Assembly (NCBI GenBank): GCA_036785705.1
Contig: JAWUZG010000001.1
Coordinates: forward strand, 8,432,001 to 8,496,000
Reading direction: 5' to 3'
DNA length: 64,000 nucleotides
Source: Acanthornis magna
Lineage: Eukaryota > Chordata > Aves > Passeriformes > Acanthizidae
This document shows positions 23,215 to 38,535 of the stretch, in pieces. Positions within the stretch are counted from its first letter, which is position 1, and every line of letters begins with the position of its first letter. The translations under genes were made by a program, and so were the position numbers. The notes beneath the pieces were generated by a model, which was not told the DNA's origin, searched no databases, and was given only the letters and a program-made list of their open reading frames with translations.

Positions 23215-26200
23215 TCTGTGAGTCTCTCAATCAAAAAGTCCTGTTCTTGAGTCCAAATCCCCAATTAGAAGTAATGAAATGGATCCTTCAAGACCAACAT
23301 TACAGAGCCGTTCCTTTTGCAGAGTCTGCACAGAGAGTTTTGTGCCCCCTGGAACAGGAGAAAGAGGAGTTGCAATCCAATAAACAGAGCTGCAGCATCA
23401 GCTTCTCCTTATTGTAACTTTCCACAGTATCTCGCAACACATGCTTCAATAACTGCTGGCAAGTATTGACTTTGGGAACACTAATCTCCCTGCCAGCTTG
23501 TTCATGGTACCAGAGTCACTAGTAACAGTGTGTCAGCAGTTGTACTTACTGCCTCCAGGTTAAGAGGCATTTTCCCATGCTCTGTAATTACCAGCCAAAC
23601 ACCAAAGAATTAACACCGTCCATCTGACAGATTCTGTGATACTGTGTGATTGCTCCCGCTGAAGCAATAACCATTCACTGACCGACTGCTTCCTGCAGGA
23701 GACTTGTTTTATAGCTCCATTCAAACACATTTAGGAAAACAACAATCTGAGGAGAGACTCTATGGCCTGATAAAAGTAAAGCTAAGATGTTGTAGCTTAC
23801 ACACTGACATTTTCAGAGCTTTGATTTCAGACACCAAATTGCACAGTCATCGAGGCAATCAATTTAGAATGACAGAAAACATTTAGATAAACACAAAATC
23901 ATCTGTTGCATAAATAAAGGTGCAGAGGAAAAAAAAAGATGAGTTTGCTAATGGAAGGAAACAAATAAAAAGCCTGTCTATAGAAGAAAGCTCAAATAAA
24001 AATGGAGTGATGGAGAGGTTCTCTCCAAATATCTGTTTATAATGTGCAGTCATTTCAGTTTAGCACCATGAGAAATGAAAAGTATAAGCCAGCATCCAGG
24101 GCTTCAGGCCAAACCTAGTGCGCTGGTTGTCAGCAAATGGTGAAAATGCTGTCAATTAGCAGAAATCGTTCTCTGTCCTCTCACATCAAAGCAGTGATAA
24201 TGTGCCCTTTGATTGCCTGGCAGCACTAGGATGAGAGAAGGCAGCCTGCTGATGGGAAAGGGCCCACGAAAAGACAAACACCCTGGGTAAGGGTGGAGGG
24301 GCTCCTGTGCTGAGCTGCAGCCACGGCACAGTGGGTACCTGCAGAGAACAGGATTGCTGATGGGCTCAGAGGGGGACAGCATGAGCCAGGGGTCTGGAAA
24401 AGGACAAAAATTAATTTTTCTGCTTATTTATGTGACTGGGTAATGCAGCTAAGTTCTCCCTTCTGCTGAAGGAGTGAGGAAAAGCCGACAGTGGGTCCCA
24501 GGTAGACATGAATGACTTTTCATTAAGGGTTTATCATTTACAATCTGTCTTGGTTCTGAGACTCAAAGGAGAGTGAGGCATTAAGAAAATCAGATCCAGT
24601 TCCAAAATATCACCAAGAATTATTTAGGAATCATAGATACAGGGGTACAATTTTTATTTTGTTTAGGAAAATGGCTTCACAGGCATTGAAGTGAAATCTG
24701 ATCTTGATTATATTGCTATAAACTGGTAGTAAACATAGCTGAGAGCAGAAATAGATCAATAAAAGTCAGTCATAAAATGAAAATAGAGAGAGGTATTAGG
24801 AGTTTGTTAAAGTGGAAAAGAATATGAACATAGCATGTGAGTGCCAAAGCCTTTATCTGGAGATTCAAATGTGGTTCTACTCACCACGAGGTTGTGATCC
24901 TGCAGAGTTTCATGCTGCACAAGGGCAAAGAGAAACTGAAGACTTGAAAGTGGCCACTTTTTCCTTTAAACTGTGGTAAATGGGAAGCAATTTTTCATGA
25001 TCTTGTTCTTTGAAGTTTTCAGATCATTGAGTTCAACAATAAAAAATGACATCAGCAGCATAAAGTTTAAAGTAGCGAATTGATTTTTAAGCTCGGACAG
25101 CCAAAGGCAAAAGTTCTCAGTAACATAAAAATGTTAAGCCATGGGGTTCTGGGTCTAAACGTTACTGTAGATCATTTCCACTTGTAATGCAATGTGTATA
25201 GGACAAATCTATATCTTGGTAAATGCCTTGCTTTAAATTTCTCCACCACAAGTACATTAAAATCATTCATAGGTACTTAGAGCATCAGCATCCGAGTAAA
25301 AGGTCTGAATGGGAAAGAATTTTCTGAATCCTGTAAGTCATTTTAAATGAAAATTCTGTATTACTAGAAGGAAAACATTTGCAAATGGATAGTCGATAGT
25401 GAAACATGCTACTAAAAAACAGAGAAGACCTCACTGATTATGCAGTGCATGGCTTGTCAATGTCAGAAGTATTCCTGTCCTGTGGTCACATCCTTAGCCA
25501 GATGCTTCTTTTAACCCCAGAGTTCTTTGTGGTTGCTTACACCTTTTTGTTGTCCTTCTTGCAGTTTTTGTGAAGGTTTTAAGCTTTTCAGAGCTGAGCC
25601 TTTTTCTGATACAGGCAGCCAACACTGCATAGCACAATGCTGTGCTTGCTCACTTGACACAGTTGCTGGTACTGCAGTAGTAGAGAATAGTAATGCAGGT
25701 TGCATCTGCTTGCTCAGTACACTTGGAACCTAATAGAAAAATCTAAATATTTTGTTATTTGGAAATTGGAAAGGCAATACTCAAATTGGAGTTAATTACA
25801 AAGCCTGAAATCACTGCCGATATTGGGAACTGTGGGGTATAAGCTTGCTTGCATTTTGCCTCTGTGATTTCACTGATAATTTCAGGCTGCTGAGCAATGT
25901 TTAAGAATTTGTTCTTAATATTTCTGGTTGCCAGCTTGTGTCCGTGTGTTTAGAAAAGCAATACTTTTGCAGCACGTTTGTGAACATTTATGTAGTAGAA
26001 AAGGTTTCAATAGAAAAAATGTGTCCCTCAAACAGGAGCTGATTTGTAGAATGCATCTCATTGTGTATCTCCTTGCTTTAACCTCGGGACATGTTCTTCC
26101 TGCTATTGCTGATGAACTTGGGGAGAGCTGGGGGTTTGCTGAGAGTTTTGACAATATTAGTCCATGTTTGTACTGAATGCAGAAGGTTTTAGACTTTCCC

Positions 26201-29200
26201 ATTTCAAAACACGGAAGTTGCTAACCTTTTCTGCCGTCAACTTTTATTTGAAATCAACGCACAGGGCTGCAGATTGTGGGGTTTAACAATTTACAAGATT
26301 ATGGTTAGTTTGTATTTAATGTTTCTTTGATATTGGAGAGCAAAGCAGCAAAGGACATGGTCTCACCTCTGTTGATACTTTGGTGGCAAAAGTGATAAAA
26401 TTATTTCTTTCATACATCTGATACTCTGTGAAATTTCAGTGGGAGGTGTGGGTCAGTGTTTCTTTCAGCAATTGTCAGTCATGTAGTTATTAACTTTCAT
26501 AAAACTGCCTGAGTTTTTCATAGGCATGGCAGCAGTGAAAGTGAACATGCACCTCGCTTGTGCCCATCCCAGGCTATCCTGTCCCAGACTTGATTTGAAC
26601 CCTGCAGATTCTTTCACTGTGTAGGCAAACCTGCAAGGCCTCGCTGGAGATAAGGCATGAGAAGTATCATATAAAAATACAGAAATAAACAAGCTAAAGT
26701 AATGTTAAGCAGTTGGAGAAAAAACAGCATCAGAATTAAAACTAGTTCTAGCAGAGGATCAGTGAAATTAAGGACTTTTAAAATTTATACATTATTTCCC
26801 CATTGAACATGTCTAGAGTGTAGGTAAATAGTTACAAAGCAAAATGTCATATTAACCTTTTCTCCCTATTTTTAATTCACACAATTTAAACATAGCCCCT
26901 CTACAGGAGCACAGAAAGTTCCATAAGACAGTTATTCAGCTGGAGGAAACATTAATCTTTAAATATAAGGTGTTTCAGTTTATATTCTGTTACATATTAT
27001 TTAGTGCTTTTCATATGCTATAGCTCAAAGTGTTTTACTAAGCAATGAACTATGGTAGAGATGTGCCATGAATGCAGAACTCTTCAGAGCTACAGATACA
27101 ACTGCATTGGAGTTATTTTTTGTGTCTGAATGCTGTCATTTGGATCTATACAAATGATGCATTGGGATGAGTTTTCTGCAAAATAGATGTTGGCTTTTAT
27201 GGACTAACAAGAAAATGGGAATCCAGAAGTAATATTTGCAAAGAGGAAAAGTGTCTGAGATAACTTTTTTTTTGCCAGCCCATGAAAACACAATTGAATA
27301 TGTGTGAAAAATGCAGGCAGAAAGAATATTAGTAAATATGAACCATTATTCTACTTTTTGGGGTTTTTTTTTTTTTTTTCCAGCTAGAATTCCACAAAGT
27401 AACCAGACACCATATTTTCCCATGCTTTGCAGAAGTGTGTGGTAGGAGACAGTTCTTCCCAGAAGACCTTGCACTCTGGATAGACAGGACAGGGAAAGGG
27501 TGGTGGTGGCAACTAAAAGATGAGAGTTGATGTTTGAAAGCAGATGAGTTAGTTGTGTTCCAAATGAATGCCGAGCAGCTGCTGAGCAATGCCTGTTCAG
27601 TCAGGAGGTCACAGTATTGTGCTTCATCATCCTTCACTGGAAAGGCAGGAGAGTCCTGGCCACTGGTGATACTTCCCTGGCTGCTCCGAAGTGACTTTGT
27701 TCACCACTGTGACTTGACCTTGTTTGGTGATTTGCCTCCATCCTCAGTCACGTAGAGATCGGAGTGGTTTGCACCTTCTTTGATGTTTGAATCTTGCTAT
27801 TTCAATTCCTCTTTCCAGTATCTTGAACTCTCTTATCGTCCATAGAAGTCCCCTGTCTGTATTTATTCAAGCTTGAAGAAGATAAAGAGTCAGGATAGAA
27901 AAGTACAGAGAATATTATGTATATACTATACTTCCTTTAAGTCTCTTCCTTCTGTAGCACAACAGTGTAAAGGCAGCAGTCTAAGACTCTGGGAGTAAAA
28001 AAGAAGAAAGATACCTTGAAAATTAGGTATTAAAATTTACGTGAGTGTCTCCAGTTACATGGTATGTTCCAGCATTTTTAATGGATATCTTGGGCAAAGT
28101 GAATATCTTCAACACTTACTGATCTTACTGGTTATCACAGAAAAGAAACAATCTGAAGGTTGTTTCAAATAAGAGGAACAAAATCACATTGAAGCAACTA
28201 CAATAACCTTTTTTCTCTCTTCCTGTTCTTCCTGTTGTCTTTATTCAGAGGAGTTTGGAGATCATTGAAGTCAAGTTATAATAATTTCCAGAACTTACAA
28301 TTTTTTCTTATTCTGGAGGAACAGAATCCCCATTTTTCTGTGTATCTCATGCCCGTGTATATGGTATTGCACAAAAAGCACAATTCAATTAGTGTAATAA
28401 TTGGCCTGATATGACATCAGCAGCAGAAAACCACAAGAACATTGCCTTTTGGAAGAAATGGATAATGGTCTAAGTAGCCCACTTTTGGAGTATCCATTCT
28501 TCATGTTCTACTACAGGTGACAGTCCAGTGCCTTATCCTTTGGACTGGAATGCTCAAATTTGGTTTTTGGGTAGGGTTTTATTTTGTTTCTGTGCAGAAA
28601 GGTTGTGCAGTACATCTCCTTCAGGCATTGGGCAAAGTTAAATTTTTCTATGATTATTAGACTGTCTATTTATTCAGTGTCTCCACTTATGACTCTGGAG
28701 TTTGACAAGCGTTAAACTATTTCAATTAATCTTTGTATTCTAAGGAATGGATAATCTAGTTAGGTGAGCTATGGAGATTTGGTGTAAATGCTCCAAGCAG
28801 ATTGAATAAACCAGACCCACTTCTTTCAAAATCTTTCCTGTTTTATTCTGTGCCACCAAGGGAGGTCAGCTCCGATGCCCTACATGATCCATGGCAAGTT
28901 ATTAGAGCAAAGAGTTTTCTCTGTGGTTATGTTCTTTTGCTGTGGGGGTTTAATAGTTTCTCTGTTCTTTGTTATGAATTGGTTGGTTCTTGCCACAAGC
29001 ACACCAGTACATTATTATGTAAAAAAAAAAAGAAAAAAAATCAGTGGCCTGTTAACATGAGGTCTTTGTTCAGTGTAAAGCACTATTTTTTAATGCTAGG
29101 AGATTGACTGTGGCTTAAAATACCAAGATCTGTGTTATGACCCTCAGTCTCCAGCAGCTTCTTCAGAGCCCTGGGCAAGTCACTCTAACTTTCTTCTCTG

Positions 29201-30724
29201 AGAACTGTGGATGATGATGAATACTTCAATATGGCGCAGAGTGCCAGAAAACAAAACTTCTGCTGGATAATCTGCAAGGAGAAGATAATATGACAAAGGA
29301 AAGATACTTTATTAGCCATAAGTTAAAAGCAAATACTATTAAAATAGCATTAAAATCATATGTGTTTCTGGGAAATGCACCTTCCAAGTGGCTAAGAGAA
29401 AGCAGCAGCTATTATTCGCTGTCAGCAGTGGAGAATTAACATGTCAAATGTGCTCTGCTTTGCCATAGTTCTTGATGCACCTGCCGTGTGCTCCAGCTCT
29501 CAGGTTGCCTTTGTGTCCCACTCTGGAGGTGTCTGGGGGTGTCTGGCTCATGCTGGAGAGCCCAAGCCAGGATGTGCTCCAGGGCTCCATGAGAAACTCA
29601 CATGTAGCACAGAAATAGCTACTCCCCCATAATTAAAGCTCTTCCAGAGCTTTGCATGTGATTTCTCTCTTTAAAACCACTGAAGAGGTCTCAACAACTT
29701 TAGGATTTGAGCTATATTAATTCAGCATTCTTTTGCCCTAAGGATCCTGGAGTGTGGGGAGGAATCTGTAGTATTTTATGTGTAGAAAGCCCAAGGTACA
29801 TTTCTTCACTCTTAACAGCTAAGGATCAGTCTCTCTGTGGAACAATTTCATTCATGTTCTTGCAGTGCATCTGATATGTTAGTTGCCAGAGATATAAAAT
29901 TGTCTGACTCTCCTCATGCATAATTTTTATTGTTGTTAATATTTAAAATTTGCTAGCAGAGACAGAACTGCTGTCAGGAGTGGCGTGGTGAGAGAGATGA
30001 TGCTCTCCAGCTACACCTGGCACTTGTACAGGAAAACAACTCTGGGAGAAGTTACCTATAAAACAAATGAAATTGCTTGGCATTGATAAATACCACGGCA
30101 GTTATGCAGAACTTAGAACTGGTAGTAAATGGGAAAATATGGAAGCTCATGTACTGAAACTCATGAATATTGTAACCAAAGGAGTGAGTAAGACACTGTT
30201 TGTCACTACTGTTAACACATCAGTTCGTGACACAAAACAGCAGGGCAATATTCCAGTATTTGGTGTGATGATTACAGCACAGCGAAATAAAGTCTGTTGC
30301 TTTGTAACTTGTCAAACAGCACTGTAAAATGTGGAACTAATCTGATAGGTTGTTTTTTCTTACTGATAATGTGGTACAATTGATATAAAAATGTGCACAT
30401 TTATATAAATAAGTCTTTAGTCACTTTAGAAGAATACCTATACAGTTGAAATGCTGCTTTTTTATGCTCCAGTTTGGTGAAAAACTGTTTTCATGGAAGG
30501 GGCAGCAATCAGTTCTTAAAGTACATAAGCAATCTCTTGTACTTGACTAACATTTAAAGCTGTCTTGTGGAATCTGTTTCTTGCTTTGCTCTTAGCCATT
30601 TGAACTTTCCTGTTGTCAGTAAAATCTATAAAAAATGACAAGGGGATTCTGGTTTATACATAAGTGAACTTTGAGCTCCTCTGAGACAGTGGTAACAAGC
30701 AAAACCTGAACATCTCAGAATTGT

Positions 30725-30763
30725 TACTATTATTACTATTACTATTATTATTATTATTATTAC
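30725..30763 (+). repeat. (ATT)n microsatellite with ACT interruptions
   Basis: TATTACTATTACTATTATTA-type sequence about 39 bases long ends in five or six uninterrupted ATT units. It is an ordinary trinucleotide microsatellite and is likely polymorphic. Confidence 0.85.
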
Positions 30764-33700
30764 TTCAGAAAGCACCAATGTCTGATGGTTTAGTGCACTC
30801 GATGTTTAACTTATCCAGCAAGATTCCAAAAGGCATACATGTTCCTGCAGTACTGCAAAAATTATCCTGAGGTAACCTGAGTTTCTGGTATGGGAGATGG
30901 GGTGTTTCTTAAGTTTCATGCTTATTTACCCAGCAGTGTGTTTTGGACAGCAAACTGTTTGAGTAGATCAGTTGTAGCTGCAGTTTGGTAGTGGCCTATA
31001 TGCAAACATGTCCAATGTTTCTGTGGTCTTCAGCTATTAAGATTGTCAAACTATTCCTTCAGGAAAAAACATCATAAGCAAGTCATGGTTTCAACTTTGA
31101 ACCACGGCAAGATGCTTTACCTCAGTCAATGCAATACTGTATTCTGAATAAAGTATTGCTTCCTTTGTGTTTATCTGCATTCATTTCTAATGCATTAGCT
31201 GTATTTTTGTATAATTTAAATTTTATGTGCTTTTTGGAATGTCTTTTTAAAATATTTTCATTGCATTTATTTCCTGAGGTGAGTATTGGCCAAGGTATGG
31301 TCTGGGGAAGATGCATTCTGTGAATGCCTAAATGAGTATTGCATTGAGGTTTTAGGTCAAATTCTAGCCTTTATTATATATTTATAAGAAATTGCTTTCA
31401 AATTATATTTGACATATCCTTCAATTCTCAGTAGTTTAGGAGGTGGCATCCAGTGTGAAATATATTCAGATACCTCAGGTACTAGATTTATAATAAAATT
31501 GCTTTCCTGATTCCATGGCATGCTTTATAGAAGCTTTATGAAAAAGCAGGTATGAGGTTTTCTTTCACTTTCAAGACTCTCTTTTTGTATTTGCAATTTC
31601 TTTTACTTAAATGATAATCTGTTGCAGTATTAGTGATTCCTCTTTAGAAACTATATAAGAGATTCACAAAAGTGCAAATAATTTATATTAAGAAGGCTGT
31701 AGCTTTCACTGTAGGTGTCTGAAGGTGCTCTTCAAAGGGATAAAAATAAAAGCAATTTTAAAAGCATATTGTGCTTTATTTAATATTGTTCAATATGTCT
31801 AAGGGAGCAACAGTTCCACTGTTTGATTCCTGACACATTTGAGTATGAAAATAGATGTACAATTCTGCTTGGAAAAAAGCAGCAGTGGCTGGTTAGACTG
31901 CTGCACACCTGGGAGGCTTTCACTGAAGGGTTGGCAGGCATCACCCAAGGTCAGGGAGGATATCTGGGGGTTCTGGATCCCCTTTGTTTGCAGATGTGCC
32001 CTGATCACCCTTATTACCACACCAGCTCCAGAGCTGTGCAGGTTCTTACCAACCAATTTCCCAAAGCACTAAGAAAGGGCAAACTCCACCTGCAATTATC
32101 CTGACAGAGCAGGTCCAGTCCAGCAGACCTCAGGCTAAAGCCAGTTGCTCTTATGGACGAAAATTTAATCGTACAATATCCAGGTAGTTTGTTGTACAGT
32201 TGCTCTTTTTAGATTTTGCAGTATTCTTTAATATCAGATATGACAGCTTTGCTTTTTCTCTGCTGTGTTTCTGAGTGTATGTAAAACCCCCAGTTTAAAT
32301 ATATGTGGAAACATAAAATCAAAATAATGGAGCTGAACAGAGCTACAGGGACAGGATTCTCTGTTAAAAAGACACATTTTGAATTTGTCTTTATTTCTGT
32401 GTCACAACAGTTCAAATAAAAGAGTTCACATCTTACAAACTGTGTTATTAAGAGTTTTTATTGCCAGGCTCAATTTATACCAAATAAGACTGATGAAAAA
32501 AATTATTGAGCAAGACAGAACACTGTAGCTGTGATAAGCAATACTTCATGTCCTTGCTAATTAAGAAATGCAGCAAGAAAATGCTTCACTTGTTTTTTCT
32601 ATAGTAATGAATTTCTATTTTTATCAAAAAAATACTTGACTAAATTACTGAAAACCAGTGCACTTTCTTTAATCCTCTGAAATATTTTATTTATAAAAGA
32701 CCCATTTCTTTAAAAGAAAAAGAAATTGTAAAACAAATTGATAGTTACATTGTCACAATCACAGTATTAGAAATATGTTTAGAATAGATAATTTGATATT
32801 GAAACAATTATTATACCTCTTTTCAAAGGCAAAAAAGTTGGTAATATTAAACATATTAGAAAGGTATGCTTAGAGAAATACAAGTTAAAAATAATACCAT
32901 TTTCTTGGTTTCTTTCTTATTTTTTTTAAGCAAAGAATGAGCTACAGTATCTTTTACTAGGTCCACTTTTGAAATACTTATGTACTTAATACACTTTACA
33001 TAGCTTTAAGTCGGCTGCCCCAAATCCACCCCAAAATGAAATGGTTCATAGGCAAGCGAAGACCTTTGCATCACCTGCAACTGGTAGCACTAAACAAAAT
33101 CAGATTAAATAAGGAAGAGAATGATTAACAGGGAATATTGTCTCCGTGCTGATCATCTCCCTCTAAGAAATTGTAGCTAAACAAAAGGGGTTTCACAGAA
33201 CAGCAAAGTAAATGATCAGGGTTTTTTAGGAAGCAACTCTCATAGAATAGAAGTCTTAATAAGAGCAAGGTTTTTTTTCTTTTTTTTTTTTTTTAGTAAG
33301 GGGACTAGTAGTGATTGTATGTTGGAGTTGACATAATAGTATGAAAAGAAGGTATCAATCTTCAGAATTTTTGATCATAAATAATATCAGATTTTTTGAA
33401 AGACTGTGAAGATGTGCACATCAAGACTAGTCCTAATCTCTACTGTTAGAAATAGATATTGATCAAGTGTTACTGCACATAAGGTATTATATGAGCTTCT
33501 TGCACCTGTTTCTGAATCACCTGCTACTGTTTGGAACAAGACACAGAGCCAACTAACAATTTGTGTAGTAAGACTTGAACTTCCTTCTGGTTATGATAAG
33601 CTCAAATCAGTCAGTGGTTCACTGCTGTCTCCAAACCAAGACTATCAATCTGTGAAAAATTTCAGTATCTATAGTTTTGCATCCCCTGTTTATAAAAATA

Positions 33701-33900
33701 AATGTGTTCAGTTGGATAATCTTAGTTTCAGTCTTTCTGATTCTCCAAGGAATTAATCTTGCTGTCCAAAGGATCCCTTTAAAAATTAGCTGATTTTTTT
33801 TTGTTGTTTAGTAGCTCAATACAATGCCCTTGAAATGCAGAAATGGCCATGAGTATTTTGAAGACTTTATTACTCGATGTTAAGTTCCTCAGCAGTGCGA

Positions 33901-34061
33901 TCAGTGGATATTCTGTTTTTTAACTTGCATTTTAAAATGCCTCATGGCCTGTGTATTATAGTAGGAAATAATATCAGTGCATCAGTGGATATTCTGTTTT
34001 CAATTTGCATTTTAAAATGCCTCATGGGCTTTATATTATAGTAGGAAATAATACTAGTGTA
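33901..34061 (+). repeat. 81-bp tandem duplication
   Basis: Copy 1 is 33901-33981 (81 bp) and copy 2 is 33982-34061 (80 bp). Both begin TCAGTGGATATTCTGTTTT and contain TTATAGTAGGAAATAATA. They differ at roughly seven positions plus one indel, so the copies are about 90 percent identical. Each has the perfect 14-bp palindrome GCATTTTAAAATGC, at 33927-33940 and 34007-34020. A CAGTGC just left of copy 1 matches the end of copy 1 and probably marks the duplication junction. Confidence 0.9.
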
Positions 34062-37000
34062 TTGTTGCTCCCTATGAAAGAAAAAAAAAAAAGGAAAAAA
34101 TAAACTATCAACTTTTTTAATTTTGAAGTTGCAGTGTTCCCCTTGCTCACATGCTGGGGACTACCCTGGCAAAGGAGGTAATCACTGAAGGTTCCATGTA
34201 TTGCCTACTCAACAGCCTGCACAGAAAACTGACTTTTGATGTTGCTGCCCTTGGAGGCTTGGAGCTTGTTTGATCACACCTACACGCAGCTGTTTCTGAA
34301 GTGCAGCAGCTCCCCACTATGTCAGTGCTACAGAGGAGGGCAATTCCAGATGGAAATTCATCTTACTGATTTCCTTGAGGAAGTTGCCCATTTCTTTTGT
34401 TGTGTGTAGAGGCAGTTTATGGTAATTGTGGTGTAATTATGTTCACCTAATTTTAGATCTCTGCAGGCATTTGTAGAGTCTGGTTGGTGTGGCTTATACT
34501 AAGCAGCTGCTTTAGGGTGAGATGAATCATGTCTAAAAATGCTCATTCCTCCCCATTTACTGAAAGGGAAGTCTGTGTAACTACGTCTAAAGTAGATGTC
34601 TCTGTTTTCTGTGTAGGAGAATAATTAGGCCATCAGCATTTTCTGTGATGAAGGATTTAGTCTAAATTCTTTTCATAAGGGCTGCTCTACTTGGCCTAAA
34701 CAATTAAGATCCACCAACTAAAAAAAAATTATGTTAATGAATGTTAACATAAGAAAAACCAGGAGGAGAATCTGATTGTCACAGTTAATTAGCCATACCA
34801 CTGAGGAACACGAGTTCTGGTTTCAGGAAGTGCTGAGCAAAAAAGTACAAGGACTGGAAGTCAGAACTACCATCACAGATAAATGCCCTAAAACTAAGCC
34901 TTGTGCTGAATCTGTCTCTTACCCAGCAAATATTTACGCAAAATGGAAATGAGGAACGATTTGAAGTTGCCTGCAGGGCCCCTGGATTACCTTAGACTTG
35001 TGCTTGGCAAACCGTGTTAGCTGGGCTGAACCTGGATGGGTTAGAATCACCTTCTGTGGAAGAGGGATTTGAATGCAGGTCTCCTAACACATTTCTGAGC
35101 ACATTCCTTAAAAGCTGAAAGGCAGAGAAGTACCACTGGGAAAACAATCACCACTCATTTCCTTCAGCAGTGTGTTGAAGGAGAGTCCTCATTTCCCCCT
35201 GACTTCTGGAGGACATGGCTCATGCTCTTCCTGCAAAGGCTGGCCCAGGTGCCACCTCTGGAGAAGCAGACAACGAGAAACAGAGCAGTGAGAGAGTAAG
35301 AATCACCTGAGCAAACCCAAACTTCTCCAGACATTGGAGTAAAATCCTTACTTATTACTTCTTGCTGATTTTTGACCTTTGTTTCGTTTGAATGAATGGA
35401 CTAATAAAGAAGCACATCCATTTTAAATGCTGCCACGGTGCTTTTTTGATCAGCCAGTTTGCCATGTGAATGAGTGTACTTTCATAAGCAGACATTACCA
35501 TGGAAGTTTTTAATGCTAAAATTTATCATAATAAAAATGTGCATGCTGTTGTCACACAGGTGTTAAATTAGATACTTTCATTTATCGGTGGATTGAGCCA
35601 AACAGCAAGGGAACCCAGGAAGAATCCAGGATAACACTAAAGATGAAGCTAAAAGTTCCAGATACATTAGTAATTGAATAATGTAAATTTTAAGTTACAT
35701 TTTTTTCAAAACTGACAAGCTTCTTTTTTTTAAAGCATTATCCTACTAAATTTTTAATGTATTTCCAAAAGGAATTGCAATCTGTCATCCTTCAATGTGT
35801 GAAGTATGCGATTACCAATTAACATGCAGCTATGAATTTAGGCAGACATAAAATCAGGTAATATCTAATATCTATGCCACCTTTTTTGCACTTTCCTTTG
35901 AAGCACCTAGATTAGCTGTAGCCAGGAGTTCATTGGACTAAGTGAACCCCAAAAGAAACAAAATTTTTTGATGTCTGAAAAGAATTATTTTAACTTTTTA
36001 ATTACTATTTTTGTTAAGTATGAGTTTTGATAATACATGCACCATAAAAAAAACCCAAAAGCAACGTTTTTTAGAGTGCCTTGTTGAAGCTTCTCTATAT
36101 TTTCCATATAACCTGAATGGAAAACGACAAGGAAAATAAATGGATTCTATCTAGAAGCATTTGTAATTTGTGATAATTTTATCTGGTTTTCTCAGAAATC
36201 ATTGTAATTATGGTGTCATTCGTAACAGAACACGGAAAAATACCTCTTCATTAGCTTGCACTTATTGCAGGCTGCACAGACCCTTGTAAATGTAGTTTAC
36301 AATAAACCGCCCATGAATCATCATCTTTTGCTAGCAAGTGTTATGAGGCTGTACAGAAAAAAACCCAAACAATCTTTCTCAGGTGTTTTGGGACTTGTCA
36401 GGGTAAACATCTTAGTATTTATAACGCAGACCGTGTAACTTCTTGAGCCACACTGAAAGACACAATTGGCTTTCCATTGGGTTAAAACTGTTAATCTTTA
36501 TTACCTTTTGGAAAAGAGCTTTGGAAAGACTCAGTCTTATGCACTGAATAAAAATGACCATTTTTCATGCTGAACATACTTTATTCGAATGGAAATTTAG
36601 AACATAAAAAGCTGATTAAACTTAATTCTAAATAATGCGTGTACAGTTAAGACCTGAGCATTTGCTGTGTGCAATTTTTTTTTGTCTCTAAAGAACAATG
36701 ATAAAATGTTGGCCTGTGACTTGGATTAGAGGACACATGAGTCACCAACATGCCATGAGAATATCCAGTTGTCAAATCAAATTTATCATTTGTGTTAGCA
36801 GACTTGTTTAAGTAGAAATAATTATTTCACATTGGACTTTAGACAATTAGGTCAAAACTTTATTAAAAAATGGAGAAAAAATAACCTACCATTCTATTTT
36901 ATTATAGCATTAGTACCCAGAGTAGTGTTTTGATCTCACCTGGAACTTCTGTCTTTGTGAGAGACATCACTGTTTTCTGAATTTATTTATGAGTAAAGAA

Positions 37001-38535
37001 GGAATGACCTGATTCTTAGGAAAACAAGTAGCTTAAGACTATGTATAATGTGCCAAACAGAAATATCCTTATCATGAATCATTCGAGTTTATTCTCTTAC
37101 ATAAATGCCCAGACATCTCAGTTTGGGTGAACATGTTGCAAGCAGAATTACAACTCTACTGGTGTTTGAACATTTCTAAGTGAGTATATTCTTTTTTCCA
37201 CGGAAAGTATGCCTCTCCAAACTGTTTCTTGGAACTTCTGAATTGCTTAGATATGTTCCTTCTAGATTTTGCTGTTCTTATGATTCCTGAAGCCAAGACT
37301 GTAAGTAAAAATTTAAAAAAACCCAAACCACAAAACCAAAACAAACCCCATGAAAACAAAGAAATAAAACCAAAACCTGATAGCAAACAGAAAAGTAGTA
37401 AAATAGACTAAAGACACCATTTTGCAGTGGAACAACTACAACTGATGGTGTGTGGAATAACTGTTACTTCACAATTTAAATGTAGTTGTTCACAATATAG
37501 ATGCCAATACAGTTTCTAGGAAGACAACAAAGACCTGTTCCTCTGGATCAGACCTTTTTTTGCACAAATTTTGCTTTTCTGCATTGACTTTGTGCCCACA
37601 CAGGGTGCCTGGGGCAGCCAGTGCCCTGCAGCAGAGCTGTGGACCTGGCGCTGGCTGGGGAAGAAGGGCAGCAATGAGTTCATCTTTGCAGCATCCAAAC
37701 GAAATTCCAGTTTATTAGCCCTAATAAAGAGTCCTTAGCATCAGCTCTTACAGCCTCCTTGGAAGCCTTTTTGACTCAGATACAGAGAAAAAACTGAAAC
37801 CATGTCCTTAGGAAAGCTAGAGAACTGCCATCCAGAGCCCTGAATAAACTGCTTAGCCAACACCAGCTTTTAGCTTTCCTGAGCAGCTGCTGAGATCTTA
37901 AATAATTACATAGCTCTACAAAAGACTGCAGTTTCAATGTGTTGTGAGGAGGAGTCTGTATGCAGTTCATTTACTCTGAACAGCTATTCCACAGCTGAGA
38001 TACGAAGCTACCCCTTGTCTTTGTGTTTCTGTTTAACGCGTAATTGTGGTTTCTTAATTGCATTTTAATACTATCTGATTTTTAATTCTACATACACCCT
38101 CTAGGTACACTTTAATTCATGCAGAAGATGAATGTATATTTTTATTTTAACAATTTTGCAAATAGGTTATTTTGTTTGCTTTTTAGTTACAAAATGTATT
38201 TTAAATTATTTAAAAACGCCTAGATCAATTTATCTTGTGTGTTTCAACATTGTAATTAAAACTGTCTTAATTCAGAAGAAAAAGTTATGAATTTTTATGA
38301 CTAGATGGCAGGTCGTCTAGTGATAAAAAAATCATGATTAAAAATCTTGTCTTGAAAGTTATCGGCTTCTGCACAAGGTACTGATACTGAAATAATTCAC
38401 AGAAAGTTTATTATACCTTAAAAAATTATGAGAGCCAATCCTCACTTGATTTCTTGTGAGAATGTCTGGGAAAAGCCTCTTCTTGTGGGCTTCGTGCTGT
38501 CCTGCCCAGTTACATTACCAATTTGGGAACAGCCC

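Larger units (their letters stand above)
23215..38535. other. AT-rich single-copy DNA, no gene recognised
   Basis: This 15-kb stretch has no convincing gene or mobile element. It holds T-rich tracts at 27364-27379 and 33271-33294, the ATT microsatellite at 30725-30763, a small inverted repeat (TTATGTTAA and TTAACATAA, six-base loop) at 34729-34752, and an 81-bp tandem duplication at 33901-34061. An 86-codon open frame at 30067-30327 and a 73-codon frame at 27534-27755 show no family signature. Confidence 0.6.
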
